In this document: in pieces, positions 54,831 through 63,215 of the stretch | Position numbering within the stretch: position 1 is the first letter of the stretch | Layout: each line of letters opens with the position of its first letter | Source of the DNA: Bathymodiolus brooksi thiotrophic gill symbiont | GTDB taxonomy: Bacteria; Pseudomonadota; Gammaproteobacteria; PS1; Pseudothioglobaceae | Direction of reading: 5' to 3' | Assembly: GCF_903642095.1 (NCBI RefSeq) | Contig: NZ_CAHJWD020000056.1 | Span: forward strand, 1 to 64,000 | Length of the DNA: 64,000 bases | The notes under the pieces: model-generated | The model's input: only the letters and a program-made list of their open reading frames with translations | Told to the model about the DNA's origin: nothing | Databases searched by the model: none | Program-made: the position numbers and the translations under genes

Positions 54831-55874
54831 TTAAACCATCCAATTCTTTTGAATTTCATCGGCTGAAAATGGCTTAACACTTAGCATTTGCATAATGCCA
54901 GTGTCTAGTTTTACCTCTACATCAACATTGTTGTCATTCCTACCTTGAGAATAACGCGCTAGGATTTTAGCAGCAATTTGCAGGTCTGCTTGAGTAGGCT
55001 CGCCATCAATAAGTGCCAAAGGGCCATTACAGCTAATGGGATAAAGATTTGCATATTGATTACGATAGCCTTCTAAAAACTTAACCTCGCCTTCTTCACG
55101 GGCAACAATCATTTTAAAACGAGGATTTGGACGAATGTGTCTGCCAACTTTAAGCATCATCAAATCATCTAATTGATACTCACGGCTACCACGAGATTGC
55201 CACATATCGACCAATTTATCCGAGTATTGTTTGTCAGTTAAAAAACAACATCCACCTGCGGGTGTAGCATAATCTTCAAAACCATATTGCTTGGCTAAAG
55301 CCATCTGTGGTTTGCGTGTTCTACCTGAAAAATCCAATAATTTTTCTCTGTCCACCCAACCTTCAATTTCTGCTTTAGTCGGTGGCAAATGTTTGGCACA
55401 CAATGGACGCAACAACAAATCACCTGCCCCTGATTCTGCCTGCACAATCGGCATGGTTTCTTTGCGTTGTGACATAGGTCGTTGCCCCATTACTTCGCCA
55501 GTAATAATAAAATCAAAATCATGCTCTAGCATCCATTGTTTGGCTTTTTTCACCATAAAACCCTTGCAATCCAAACATGGATTCATATTCTTACCATAAC
55601 CATGTTTAGGGTTCAATAACACATCACGATATTCTTCAATAACATCAATAATGTGTAATTTTATATCAAGTTGTTCCGCCACCCATAAGGCGTTATTGCG
55701 TTTTGGTTTGTCTTTTTTCTGCTTGCGAATAGCGTGTGTATGTCCTTCCACACAAAAACCAGTAAAAAAATTAATCCCCTCTACATGAACACCTTGATCC
55801 AGCATTAATTTGGTGCTCAAAAGTGAATCTAATCCTCCTGAAATTAGCGACACTGCTTTTATTTGTTTTTTCAT
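54831..55874 (-). CDS. PP-loop tRNA thiolation-like protein (MnmA/ThiI-related)
   Basis: The 347-residue protein has a PP-loop ATPase signature VSLISGGLDSLLSTKLM near residue 8. CVEGHTH and NPCLDCKGFMVKKAKQWM (Cys pair near 100) follow, then FIITGEVMGQRPMSQRKETM near 121 and DYATPAGGCCFLTDKQ near 212. The C-terminal third (VGRHIRPNPRFKMIVAREEGE near 245) resembles the NFACT-R/DUF814-type domain fused to some MnmA-like proteins. It is likely to thiolate tRNA or transfer sulfur, but the substrate base is not known. It follows prmA. Confidence 0.8.
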   Translation of the reverse strand: MKKQIKAVSLISGGLDSLLSTKLMLDQGVHVEGINFFTGFCVEGHTHAIRKQKKDKPKRNNALWVAEQLDIKLHIIDVIEEYRDVLLNPKHGYGKNMNPCLDCKGFMVKKAKQWMLEHDFDFIITGEVMGQRPMSQRKETMPIVQAESGAGDLLLRPLCAKHLPPTKAEIEGWVDREKLLDFSGRTRKPQMALAKQYGFEDYATPAGGCCFLTDKQYSDKLVDMWQSRGSREYQLDDLMMLKVGRHIRPNPRFKMIVAREEGEVKFLEGYRNQYANLYPISCNGPLALIDGEPTQADLQIAAKILARYSQGRNDNNVDVEVKLDTGIMQMLSVKPFSADEIQKNWMV

Positions 55875-55925
55875 TTTATCCTCTGTAAACCTTGCCCATT
55901 TTTTCTCATAATTGATACAAAAATC

Positions 55926-56804
55926 TTATTTTCTTACGCCATCTACTCTACACCAGTCGTCTTTTTTCGTTACTTTTAATGCTGAAAAATAGTCGCCATA
56001 GGTAGCTAATATCATCTCCACTTGCTTGTGCAAAATACCCGAAAGCACAAGTTGCCCGCCCGACTTTAACAAGGTAGAAAAATGCACACACAAACCCACC
56101 AAAGGTTGTGCCAAAATATTGGCAATCAATAAATTCGCCTTAACCAATTGCCCTTCGTCATTCGTATGCAGGACGGAAATTTGAGATTCTATTTGGTTAT
56201 TTTCAATGTTATTTTGCGTGGCAACCACCGCTTGCGGGTCATTATCTACACAAACCGCTTGATTTGCACCCAATTTAACAGCAGCAATTGCCAAAATACC
56301 CGTCCCCGAACCATAATCAATCACACTTTGCCCAACGGGCGGATTTTCATCCAAATATTGCAAACACAAATCTGTGGTTTGATGTGTCCCCGTGCCAAAT
56401 GCCAGTCCCGGATTCATATCAATTACCACGGCATCACTCGGTAAATGTGCACTACTTTCCCATGATGGACAAATCCAAAGTCGTCTGCCAAATTGCATGG
56501 CGTGAAAATCTTTTTTACACTCATCTTCCCAAACTCGGTCTTTTAATAAAACAAAACTTGTCTCATTAATCGAACAAATACGCTTTAAAGTATCTTTAAC
56601 ATAATCTTGGTCGGCACCAACATCAAACAATGCCGTAATCGTTACATTCTGCCACAACGGTGTTTCGCCCACTTTCGGCTCAAAAATCGCATCATCATTA
56701 GTATCGCTAAAAGTAACTGAAACGCAATCCAGCCCCATTAAAACCTCGCTGATAAAATCCGCCTGCTGTTTTGAAGTATTTAGTGTAAGTTGCATCCAAT
56801 CCAT
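55926..56804 (-). CDS. prmA: Ribosomal protein L11 methyltransferase
   Basis: PrmA trimethylates ribosomal protein L11. The 292-residue protein has the N-terminal L11-binding domain (DWMQLTLNTSKQQADFISEVL) and a SAM-dependent methyltransferase domain. Its motifs are MNPGLAFGTGTHQTTDLCLQYL near 128, VIDYGSGTGILAIAAVKLGA near 165, VCVDNDPQAV near 188, and LLIANILAQPLVGL near 222 (the NILA motif). The length is as in E. coli. It begins the two-gene unit with the PP-loop protein. Confidence 0.96.
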   Translation of the reverse strand: MDWMQLTLNTSKQQADFISEVLMGLDCVSVTFSDTNDDAIFEPKVGETPLWQNVTITALFDVGADQDYVKDTLKRICSINETSFVLLKDRVWEDECKKDFHAMQFGRRLWICPSWESSAHLPSDAVVIDMNPGLAFGTGTHQTTDLCLQYLDENPPVGQSVIDYGSGTGILAIAAVKLGANQAVCVDNDPQAVVATQNNIENNQIESQISVLHTNDEGQLVKANLLIANILAQPLVGLCVHFSTLLKSGGQLVLSGILHKQVEMILATYGDYFSALKVTKKDDWCRVDGVRK

Positions 56805-56857
56805 AACCGCTGAATTATACCCTTATAAAAACCAAGCAAATGGGTTGGGTAATTAAC

Positions 56858-56863
56858 TATAAT
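56858..56863 (+). promoter_or_regulatory. Candidate -10 for the tusE-like gene
   Basis: A perfect TATAAT lies 32 bases before the start of the tusE-like gene. No good -35 is found at 16-18 bases upstream. Confidence 0.4.
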
Positions 56864-56895
56864 ATGCTTTTAATCACTATTTAGGGAAAATAAAA

Positions 56896-57186
56896 ATGGC
56901 ACTAGAAAGAACAGGAAATGGATATTTGGTTGACCCAACTATTTGGAACGAAGAAATTATGCTTGAAATGGCAAAAGAAGACGACATAGAGTTAACTGAA
57001 AGTATGATAACCCAAATCATGGCTGCCAGAGAGTATTTTGCAGAAAACTCATCAGTTCCCCCTATCAGAACCTTTGCAAAAGTCGTTGGCATTGATAAAA
57101 AAATCTTATTCAAAGAATGGCTAACAGGTCCAATGAAGCCTATCACTAAATATGGTGGAATGCCACAACCAACGGGTTGCGTTTAA
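56896..57186 (+). CDS. TusE-type DsrC paralogue with one C-terminal cysteine
   Basis: This 96-residue protein belongs to the DsrC/TusE family (GYLVDPTIWNEEIMLEMAKEDDIELT, AAREYFAENSSVPPIRTFAKVVG). It ends KPITKYGGMPQPTGCV, so the penultimate Cys (Cys95) is kept. The second DsrC cysteine (Cys95 of the DsrC at 37714) is replaced by Thr84, and the DsrC loop insertion is missing. These are TusE features: sulfur acceptor for tRNA thiolation. It has its own promoter-like -10 and a terminator. The TusBCD role would have to come from DsrEFH or from genes outside the window. Confidence 0.93.
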   Translation: MALERTGNGYLVDPTIWNEEIMLEMAKEDDIELTESMITQIMAAREYFAENSSVPPIRTFAKVVGIDKKILFKEWLTGPMKPITKYGGMPQPTGCV

Positions 57187-57211
57187 TAAGTTAAACATTG
57201 GTTAAACTTAA

Positions 57212-57240
57212 AAAAAACCCGCTTAATGCGGGTTTTTTTA
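57212..57240 (+). terminator. Terminator after the tusE-like gene
   Basis: An AACCCGC / GCGGGTT stem with a short loop has an A-run before and seven T after. It lies between convergent tusE-like and alaS, so it may serve both strands. Confidence 0.9.
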
Positions 57241-57246
57241 TCAACT

Positions 57247-57287
57247 TAGCAATTTTTTAAACCCAGCCTTAACTCTGCTAGACTAAC
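57247..57287. repeat. Central fragment of a MITE-like element at the alaS stop
   Basis: The string TTTTTTAAACCCAGCCTTA followed by CTCTGCTAGACT matches the middle of the 7758-7919 copy (there TTTTTTTAAACCCAGCCTTAGTCTTGCTAGGAC). No ends of the element remain. The alaS stop codon (57278-57280) lies in it, so the last alaS codons may derive from the element. Confidence 0.55.
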
Positions 57288-59878
57288 AAAGTCTTAATTG
57301 AAGCCAATGCCACATCCAACTTACTTGGATCTGTGCCACCACCCTGTGCCATATCTGGACGACCACCACCTTTGCCGCCAATTTGTTGTGCCACATGGTT
57401 GAGGATTTTTCCTGCTTGATATTTATTAGTTAAGTCTTTTGTTACGCCAGAGACTAGAGAAACTTTATTGTCATTTACAGCGGCTAAAACGATAACTGCC
57501 GAGCCTAATTTGTCTTTGAGTTTGTCGGCAATGTCGCGTAAATCTTTGCCACTCACGCCATCCACGATACTGACAAGTAATTTAACGCCATTAACTTCTT
57601 GTGCTTGACTAATTAAATCATCACCTTGATTGCTGGCGAGCTGTTTTTGAAATGAGGCAATTTGTTTTTCTAATTCTTTTTGTTGTTTAATCAATTGTGC
57701 TACTTTTTCTACGGCTTGTGCATTGTTTGACTTTGTCATTTGTGCAATTTGACCCAAACTGTCTTGCGTATGATTGTCAAACTGATAAGCCTCATAACCT
57801 GTCATTGCTTCAATGCGACGCACGCCAGCAGAAACACCACTTTCTGAGGTAATTCTAAACAATCCAATATCTCCTAATTGATTAACATGCGTGCCGCCGC
57901 ACAATTCTACGGAAAAATCCCCTTTACCCATCGTCAAAACACGCACAGTATCACCGTATTTTTCGCCGAATAACGCCATTGCACCTTTCTTTTTAGCAGT
58001 GTCGATATCGGTAACATCGGTATGCACTTCGGTATTACCTAGAATCTTACGATTAACCATACCTTCAATTTTATCAAGATCTGATTTGGCAATTATTTCA
58101 TCGTGTGAAAAATCAAAACGCAATTTCTCACTATCAACCAACGAACCTTTTTGCGTTACCGTTTCCCCTAAAGTTACCCGTAATGCAGCGTGCAAAAGGT
58201 GCGTGGCTGAGTGGTTTCTGGCAATGCGTTTGCGGGCTTTTTTATCTACATTTGCCTCTAATACATCGCCTACTTTTAACACGCCTTTGGTCAAAACACC
58301 GTGGTGTTCAAATGCACCTGATTTCTGTTTTTGAGTATTGTTAACTGAAAATTCTATTTTTTGGTTAGACAATATGCCACTATCACCCACTTGACCGCCT
58401 GATTCAGCATAAAAACTTGATGCTGTCAAAACCACAATCCCGCATTCACCTGCTTCAATTTTTTCAACCAATTCACCCTCTTTAATTAGCGCTTGCACTG
58501 AAGAGGTATTTTTCAACTGCTTATAACCTAAAAATTCGGTAACTGCACTAACCTCCACACCTTTTTGCGATACTTTAAAATCACCCGCTTGTCTGGCACG
58601 CTCTCTTTGCTTGGTCATTTCCACTTCAAAGCCCGTCATATCAATGGTTAAATTGTGCTCGCGTGCCACATCAGCAGTTAAATCTGCTGGAAAACCAAAA
58701 GTATCATAAAGTTTAAACACCGTTTCACCACTAATTTCACTGCCTTTAAGTTGTGCAATCGCCTCGGTTAAAATTCCCATACCTTGGTCTAGCGTCTGTG
58801 CAAATCGTTGCTCTTCTCGCTTTAATACTTTTTCAACATTGGCTAATACTTTTTTGAGTTCTGGGTAAGCGTCTTTAAGTTCCAACGCCAAAACAGGTGC
58901 CAAACGGTAGAAAAATACTTTATTAATACCAATCTTATGCCCATGACGAATGGCACGACGAATAATGCGACGCAATACATAGCCCCGCCCTTCATTCGAT
59001 GGAATAACGCCATCAACCAACATAAAAGCTGTTGAACGAATATGATCGGCAAGCACACGCACTGAGGCGTTATCTGCTTGAATATTGTCATCTTTTGGAG
59101 TTAAGTTGACAATGGCTTTGATTAAAGCTTTAAACCCATCGGTGTCGTAATTGTTGTTTTTATGCTGTAATACTGCCGCCAATCGCTCCAGCCCCATACC
59201 AGTATCTACACAAGGTGCCTCAAGGGGCTTAAGATAACCATCTTCTTGCTTGTCGTATTGGGTAAAAACCAAATTCCAAATTTCTATATAACGGTCACCA
59301 TCTTCGTCAGCATGTCCCGGCGGGCCACCTGCAATGCCTTCACCATGGTCGTAAAAAATCTCGCTTGAAGGGCCACAAGGTCCAGTATCTCCCATTTGCC
59401 AAAAATTATCCTTGGCACCACAACGAGAAATACGGTTTTTGGGAAAGCCAATTTCGTTAACCCAAATATTTTCCGCTTCATCGTCTTCTTCAAACACGCT
59501 AATCCAAAGCTTTTCTTTTGGCAGTCCGATTTCAACAGTTAAGAATTCCCATGCATATTGAATTGCTTCTCGTTTAAAGTAATCACCGAATGAAAAATTA
59601 CCCAACATTTCAAAAAAAGTATGATGTCGTGCAGTATAACCCACATTTTCTAAATCGTTATGCTTGCCACCTGCACGCACACATCGCTGGCAACTCACTG
59701 CCCGAGTATAAGGGCGTTTTTCCACGCCACTAAATACATCTTTAAACGGCACCATACCAGCATTAACAAATAATAAAGTTTTATCATTATGCGGAATAAG
59801 TGAAGCGCTTGGCTCAATAGTATGCCCTTTTGAGGCGTAAAAATCTAAAAATCTTTGTCGTATTTGTGCAGTTTTCAT
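57278..59878 (-). CDS. alaS: Alanyl-tRNA synthetase
   Basis: AlaS charges tRNA-Ala. The 866-residue protein has the class II catalytic core (QRFLDFYASKGHTIEPSASLIPHNDKTLLFVNAGM near residue 8, RAVSCQRCVRAGGKHNDLENVG near 60, HHTFFEMLGNFSFGDYFK near 87). The editing domain is HSATHLLHAALR near 560, with the zinc-site Cys in ELCGGTH near 662. A C-terminal domain follows, ending with QIGGKGGGRPDMAQGGGTDPSKL near 840. The size is as expected. Its very end runs into a MITE fragment. Confidence 0.97.
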   Translation of the reverse strand: MKTAQIRQRFLDFYASKGHTIEPSASLIPHNDKTLLFVNAGMVPFKDVFSGVEKRPYTRAVSCQRCVRAGGKHNDLENVGYTARHHTFFEMLGNFSFGDYFKREAIQYAWEFLTVEIGLPKEKLWISVFEEDDEAENIWVNEIGFPKNRISRCGAKDNFWQMGDTGPCGPSSEIFYDHGEGIAGGPPGHADEDGDRYIEIWNLVFTQYDKQEDGYLKPLEAPCVDTGMGLERLAAVLQHKNNNYDTDGFKALIKAIVNLTPKDDNIQADNASVRVLADHIRSTAFMLVDGVIPSNEGRGYVLRRIIRRAIRHGHKIGINKVFFYRLAPVLALELKDAYPELKKVLANVEKVLKREEQRFAQTLDQGMGILTEAIAQLKGSEISGETVFKLYDTFGFPADLTADVAREHNLTIDMTGFEVEMTKQRERARQAGDFKVSQKGVEVSAVTEFLGYKQLKNTSSVQALIKEGELVEKIEAGECGIVVLTASSFYAESGGQVGDSGILSNQKIEFSVNNTQKQKSGAFEHHGVLTKGVLKVGDVLEANVDKKARKRIARNHSATHLLHAALRVTLGETVTQKGSLVDSEKLRFDFSHDEIIAKSDLDKIEGMVNRKILGNTEVHTDVTDIDTAKKKGAMALFGEKYGDTVRVLTMGKGDFSVELCGGTHVNQLGDIGLFRITSESGVSAGVRRIEAMTGYEAYQFDNHTQDSLGQIAQMTKSNNAQAVEKVAQLIKQQKELEKQIASFQKQLASNQGDDLISQAQEVNGVKLLVSIVDGVSGKDLRDIADKLKDKLGSAVIVLAAVNDNKVSLVSGVTKDLTNKYQAGKILNHVAQQIGGKGGGRPDMAQGGGTDPSKLDVALASIKTLLV

Positions 59879-59887
59879 AACGCGTAA

Positions 59888-60496
59888 TTATATAGAAATG
59901 TCGCCTGCACCTTGACGGATAATTTCAATATTACCCGATGATAAATCAATTACCGTGGTTGGATCTGGCAAACAATAACCATCATCAATAATCATATCTA
60001 CTTGATTTTCTAACACTTCGCACACATCTTGAATATCATAAAACTCATAACCCTCAAGAATCAGGGAAACACTCATTAATGGCGCATCAAGCAAATCAAG
60101 GATGGCTTGCACCACATTGTGCGTAGAAATCCTTAGTCCAATGGTTTTTTTCTTAGGATGCAGCAAGCGTTTTGGCACATCGCGTGTGCCTTGTAAAATG
60201 AAGGTATAAGCCCCTGGCAAAACCTTCTTTAACAAACGAAAGGCATTATTGTCCAATTTGGCATACTCGCCAATATGCGATAAATCCCGCATCATCAAGG
60301 TAAAGTCATGGCGTTTTGATAAATTACGAATACGCCGAATGCGCGCCAAACCCTCTTTATTGCCCAATGCTGTGCCTAACGCATAACCCGAATCAGTCGG
60401 ATAAGCAATCACACTACCTGCATTTAATTCATCCACCACTTGTTTAATCAAACGATTTTGTGGATTTTGTGGATGAATTTCCAATAATTTTGCCAT
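59888..60496 (-). CDS. YciO/Sua5/YrdC family protein
   Basis: The family makes threonylcarbamoyl-AMP for the t6A tRNA modification (TsaC/Sua5). YciO itself is a close relative with a less certain role. The ATG at 60496 gives 202 residues; it shares its A with the stop of the PHP gene (TGATG). Seen are VIAYPTDSGYALGTALGN near residue 31, IRRIRNLSKRHDFTLMMRDLSHIGEYAKLDN near 52, LPGAYTFILQGTRDVPKRLLHPKKKTIGLRIS near 88, and DPTTVIDLS near 178. The lack of a C-terminal Sua5 domain and the YTFIL wording favour YciO. Confidence 0.85.
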   Translation of the reverse strand: MAKLLEIHPQNPQNRLIKQVVDELNAGSVIAYPTDSGYALGTALGNKEGLARIRRIRNLSKRHDFTLMMRDLSHIGEYAKLDNNAFRLLKKVLPGAYTFILQGTRDVPKRLLHPKKKTIGLRISTHNVVQAILDLLDAPLMSVSLILEGYEFYDIQDVCEVLENQVDMIIDDGYCLPDPTTVIDLSSGNIEIIRQGAGDISI

Positions 60497-61320
60497 CACC
60501 ATTCCCTCCACAATGCTTTATCAGAATTAGGAAAATCCTTCAAATGTCCAATTTTAATCCTTTGATTGTTCCAACCATGATAATCCGAACCACAAGAATA
60601 CAACAAATCATATTCATCCGCCCACTTAGACACTAACGCAATGTCTTCATCTGTGCTATGAGCAGTTACAACTTCTACCCCATCAAGTCCTGCATTAGAC
60701 AAATGAGAAAGCATTCGCTGCACTTTAGTCTGTGTCATACGATAACGCAAAGGATGTGCCAATACTGCCACACCACCAGCGGTATGAATCCACGCAATCA
60801 CCTCATCAAACTGTGCCCATTTTCCACCAACACCACCCGGTTTTTTTCCTGTTAAAAATCGTCTAAATACAGATTTCATATCCTTGCAAATCCCTTCTTG
60901 AATGAGCATTTGTGCAAAATGCGTGCGTGTTAGCATATCAGTTTTAGCAAGTGCTTGAGTTTTTTCCATCGCACCTACCACACCTGCACCGCCTAAACTG
61001 CGTGCCATTCTTTCAGCTCTCATTTTACGAAAATCTTGATGTTGTATCAGCCCCGCCTGCAAAGTCGGGTTGTCTTTATCAATATTCAACCCGATAATAT
61101 GAAGAGTCATATTGCTCCACATCGTTGATATTTCAACACCGTGAATCAATTTAATTTGTTGGCTATTCGCCTCTTGTTGTGCTTCGTCCAACCCATTAGT
61201 TGTATCATGGTCAGTCAATGCAAACATCTCACAACCCGACTCTTTCGCTAAACGCACTACTTCATTGGGCGATAGAACGCCATCGGAATAATAAGAGTGG
61301 TTGTGTAAATCAATTGTCAT
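60496..61320 (-). CDS. PHP-domain phosphoesterase (RnaAM/YciV-like)
   Basis: The ATG at 61320 gives 274 residues beginning TIDLHNHSYYSDGVLSPNEVVRLAKE, the first metal-binding PHP motif (HxH). Then come FALTDHDTTNGLDEA near 37, IHGVEIST near 62, GGVAVLAHPLRYRMT near 185 (third motif) and CGSDYHGWN near 247. E. coli YciV/RnaAM, with this layout, matures 5S/rRNA 5' ends and hydrolyses 3',5'-bisphosphates. The same role is likely. It is divergent from glmS and co-translated with the YciO-like gene. Confidence 0.92.
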   Translation of the reverse strand: MTIDLHNHSYYSDGVLSPNEVVRLAKESGCEMFALTDHDTTNGLDEAQQEANSQQIKLIHGVEISTMWSNMTLHIIGLNIDKDNPTLQAGLIQHQDFRKMRAERMARSLGGAGVVGAMEKTQALAKTDMLTRTHFAQMLIQEGICKDMKSVFRRFLTGKKPGGVGGKWAQFDEVIAWIHTAGGVAVLAHPLRYRMTQTKVQRMLSHLSNAGLDGVEVVTAHSTDEDIALVSKWADEYDLLYSCGSDYHGWNNQRIKIGHLKDFPNSDKALWREW

Positions 61321-61373
61321 AAGCACTATTATATTGACTATAATTTCTAACATTAATCTTAATTATTATTTGT

Positions 61374-63215
61374 ATGTGTGGAATTGTTGGTGGCATCTAT
61401 CAAAACAACATTATACCTCTCTTAGTTGATGGGCTTAAACACCTAGAATATCGGGGTTACGACTCGGCAGGCTTGGTTGTATTAACAGACGATAATATGC
61501 TACAACGCATCAGAGCAACAGGCAAAGTTGTTAACCTTGAAAACAACATTAATTCAACAACCATCAATGGCACAATTGGCATTGCTCATACCCGTTGGGC
61601 AACACACGGAAAACCCACCACAAGAAATGCCCACCCACATATTTGCAATGACAACATCGGCGTAGTGCATAACGGCATTATTGAAAACTTTTTAGCCCTC
61701 AAAACTGAGCAACAAACACACGGCTATAATTTCACCTCAGATACCGATACCGAAGTCATTGCACACGCAATCCATTACGCATTAAAAGACTGTGGCACCT
61801 TATTAGAAGCCGTGCAAAAAGCCGTTACCTCATTTGAGGGTGCATACAGCATTGGTGTAATTTCCCCAACAAGCCCAGAACATATTATTGCCGCTAGAAG
61901 TGGCTCACCTTTGGTTATTGGACTGAGTAATCAAGGTAATTTTATCGCCTCAGACCAAATGGCATTGCTGAGTATTACTAAGCAATTTATCTTTTTAGAA
62001 GAAGGTGATATCGCCGATATTACACTAGATTCTATTACTATTTTTGACAAAAACGGCACGCAAGTAAAACGGGCAATCAAAACCTCAAAACTCACACATG
62101 GACAAACTTCAAAAGGTGACTATGCACACTATATGCAAAAAGAAATTTTTGAACAACCCCAAGCCATTGGCGATACTTTAGAGTCTCGCATTACTAAAAA
62201 TCAAGTGTTAATATCAGCATTTGGACATAATGCTGAAACAATATTTAAAAAAGTTGAGCACATACAAATTATTGCTTGTGGCACCAGTTACAACGCAGGT
62301 TTAGTGGCTAAATATTGGCTTGAAGACATCGCCAAAATACCCACTCACATTGAAGTCGCCAGCGAATATCGCTATCGCAACCCCCTTATTTTAAACAACA
62401 CTCTATTTGTTACCATCTCCCAAAGTGGCGAAACAGCCGATACCCTAGAGGCACTTAAAGCAGTAAAAAAACGCAACAAAAACATCCACTCTCTCACCAT
62501 CTGCAACAGTGCCGAATCAAGCCTAACCCGTGAATCAGAACTCACCTTCCTCACCCACGCTGGCATAGAAATCGGTGTCGCTAGCACCAAGGCATTCACC
62601 ACACAACTGGTAGCATTAGCGCTACTGTCTGTTGCCATTGGCAAATGTCGCAATCAAATATCCACAGAACAAGAAACCATCATTGTCAACGGATTAAAAC
62701 GCCTACCCAATTTAATCGCAAAAACCTTAAAACAAGAGCCACAAATTATCACATTAGCCAAAACCTTTAAAAACAAATTTAACGCCCTATTCCTAGGCAG
62801 AGGTGCCATGCACGCCATCGCCATGGAAGGTGCACTCAAACTCAAAGAAATTAGCTACATCCACGCCGAAGCCTACCCTGCTGGCGAACTTAAACACGGC
62901 CCAATTGCCCTAATTGACAAAGACACGCCCGTTATTGCCATTGCCCCAAATGATGAACTACTAGACAAATTAAAATCCAACTTGCAAGAAGTTAAATCCC
63001 GTGGATCTCAAATGATTGTATTCGAAGACGAAGCCTCAAATGTAGAACCCATGGAAGGTATGAGTATTATCCCCACCACCCACAATTTAGGGCGTATCAC
63101 TGCACCCATTATCTTCACCATTCCCCTGCAATTATTAAGCTACCATGTAGCACTCACCAAAGGCACAGATGTAGATCAACCTCGTAATTTAGCCAAATCA
63201 GTTACCGTGGAATGA
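61374..63215 (+). CDS. glmS: Glucosamine-6-phosphate synthase (isomerizing)
   Basis: GlmS turns fructose 6-phosphate and glutamine into glucosamine 6-phosphate for peptidoglycan and LPS. The 613-residue protein begins with Cys2 (MCGIVGGIY), the amidotransferase nucleophile. HTRWATHGKPTTRNAHPH near 75 and ASDQMALL near 210 are in that half. Two SIS domains follow, with IIACGTSYNAGLVAKYWLE near 302, TISQSGETADTLEALK near 350, GIEIGVASTKAFTTQLVAL near 400, and the end VDQPRNLAKSVTVE. No glmS ribozyme-like leader fits in the 53-base gap upstream. Confidence 0.97.
   Translation: MCGIVGGIYQNNIIPLLVDGLKHLEYRGYDSAGLVVLTDDNMLQRIRATGKVVNLENNINSTTINGTIGIAHTRWATHGKPTTRNAHPHICNDNIGVVHNGIIENFLALKTEQQTHGYNFTSDTDTEVIAHAIHYALKDCGTLLEAVQKAVTSFEGAYSIGVISPTSPEHIIAARSGSPLVIGLSNQGNFIASDQMALLSITKQFIFLEEGDIADITLDSITIFDKNGTQVKRAIKTSKLTHGQTSKGDYAHYMQKEIFEQPQAIGDTLESRITKNQVLISAFGHNAETIFKKVEHIQIIACGTSYNAGLVAKYWLEDIAKIPTHIEVASEYRYRNPLILNNTLFVTISQSGETADTLEALKAVKKRNKNIHSLTICNSAESSLTRESELTFLTHAGIEIGVASTKAFTTQLVALALLSVAIGKCRNQISTEQETIIVNGLKRLPNLIAKTLKQEPQIITLAKTFKNKFNALFLGRGAMHAIAMEGALKLKEISYIHAEAYPAGELKHGPIALIDKDTPVIAIAPNDELLDKLKSNLQEVKSRGSQMIVFEDEASNVEPMEGMSIIPTTHNLGRITAPIIFTIPLQLLSYHVALTKGTDVDQPRNLAKSVTVE

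Noticed and set aside
61321-61373. glmS ribozyme or small-RNA target leader
   Set aside because: The gap to the divergent gene is only 53 bases, too short for the ribozyme, and no such fold was seen.
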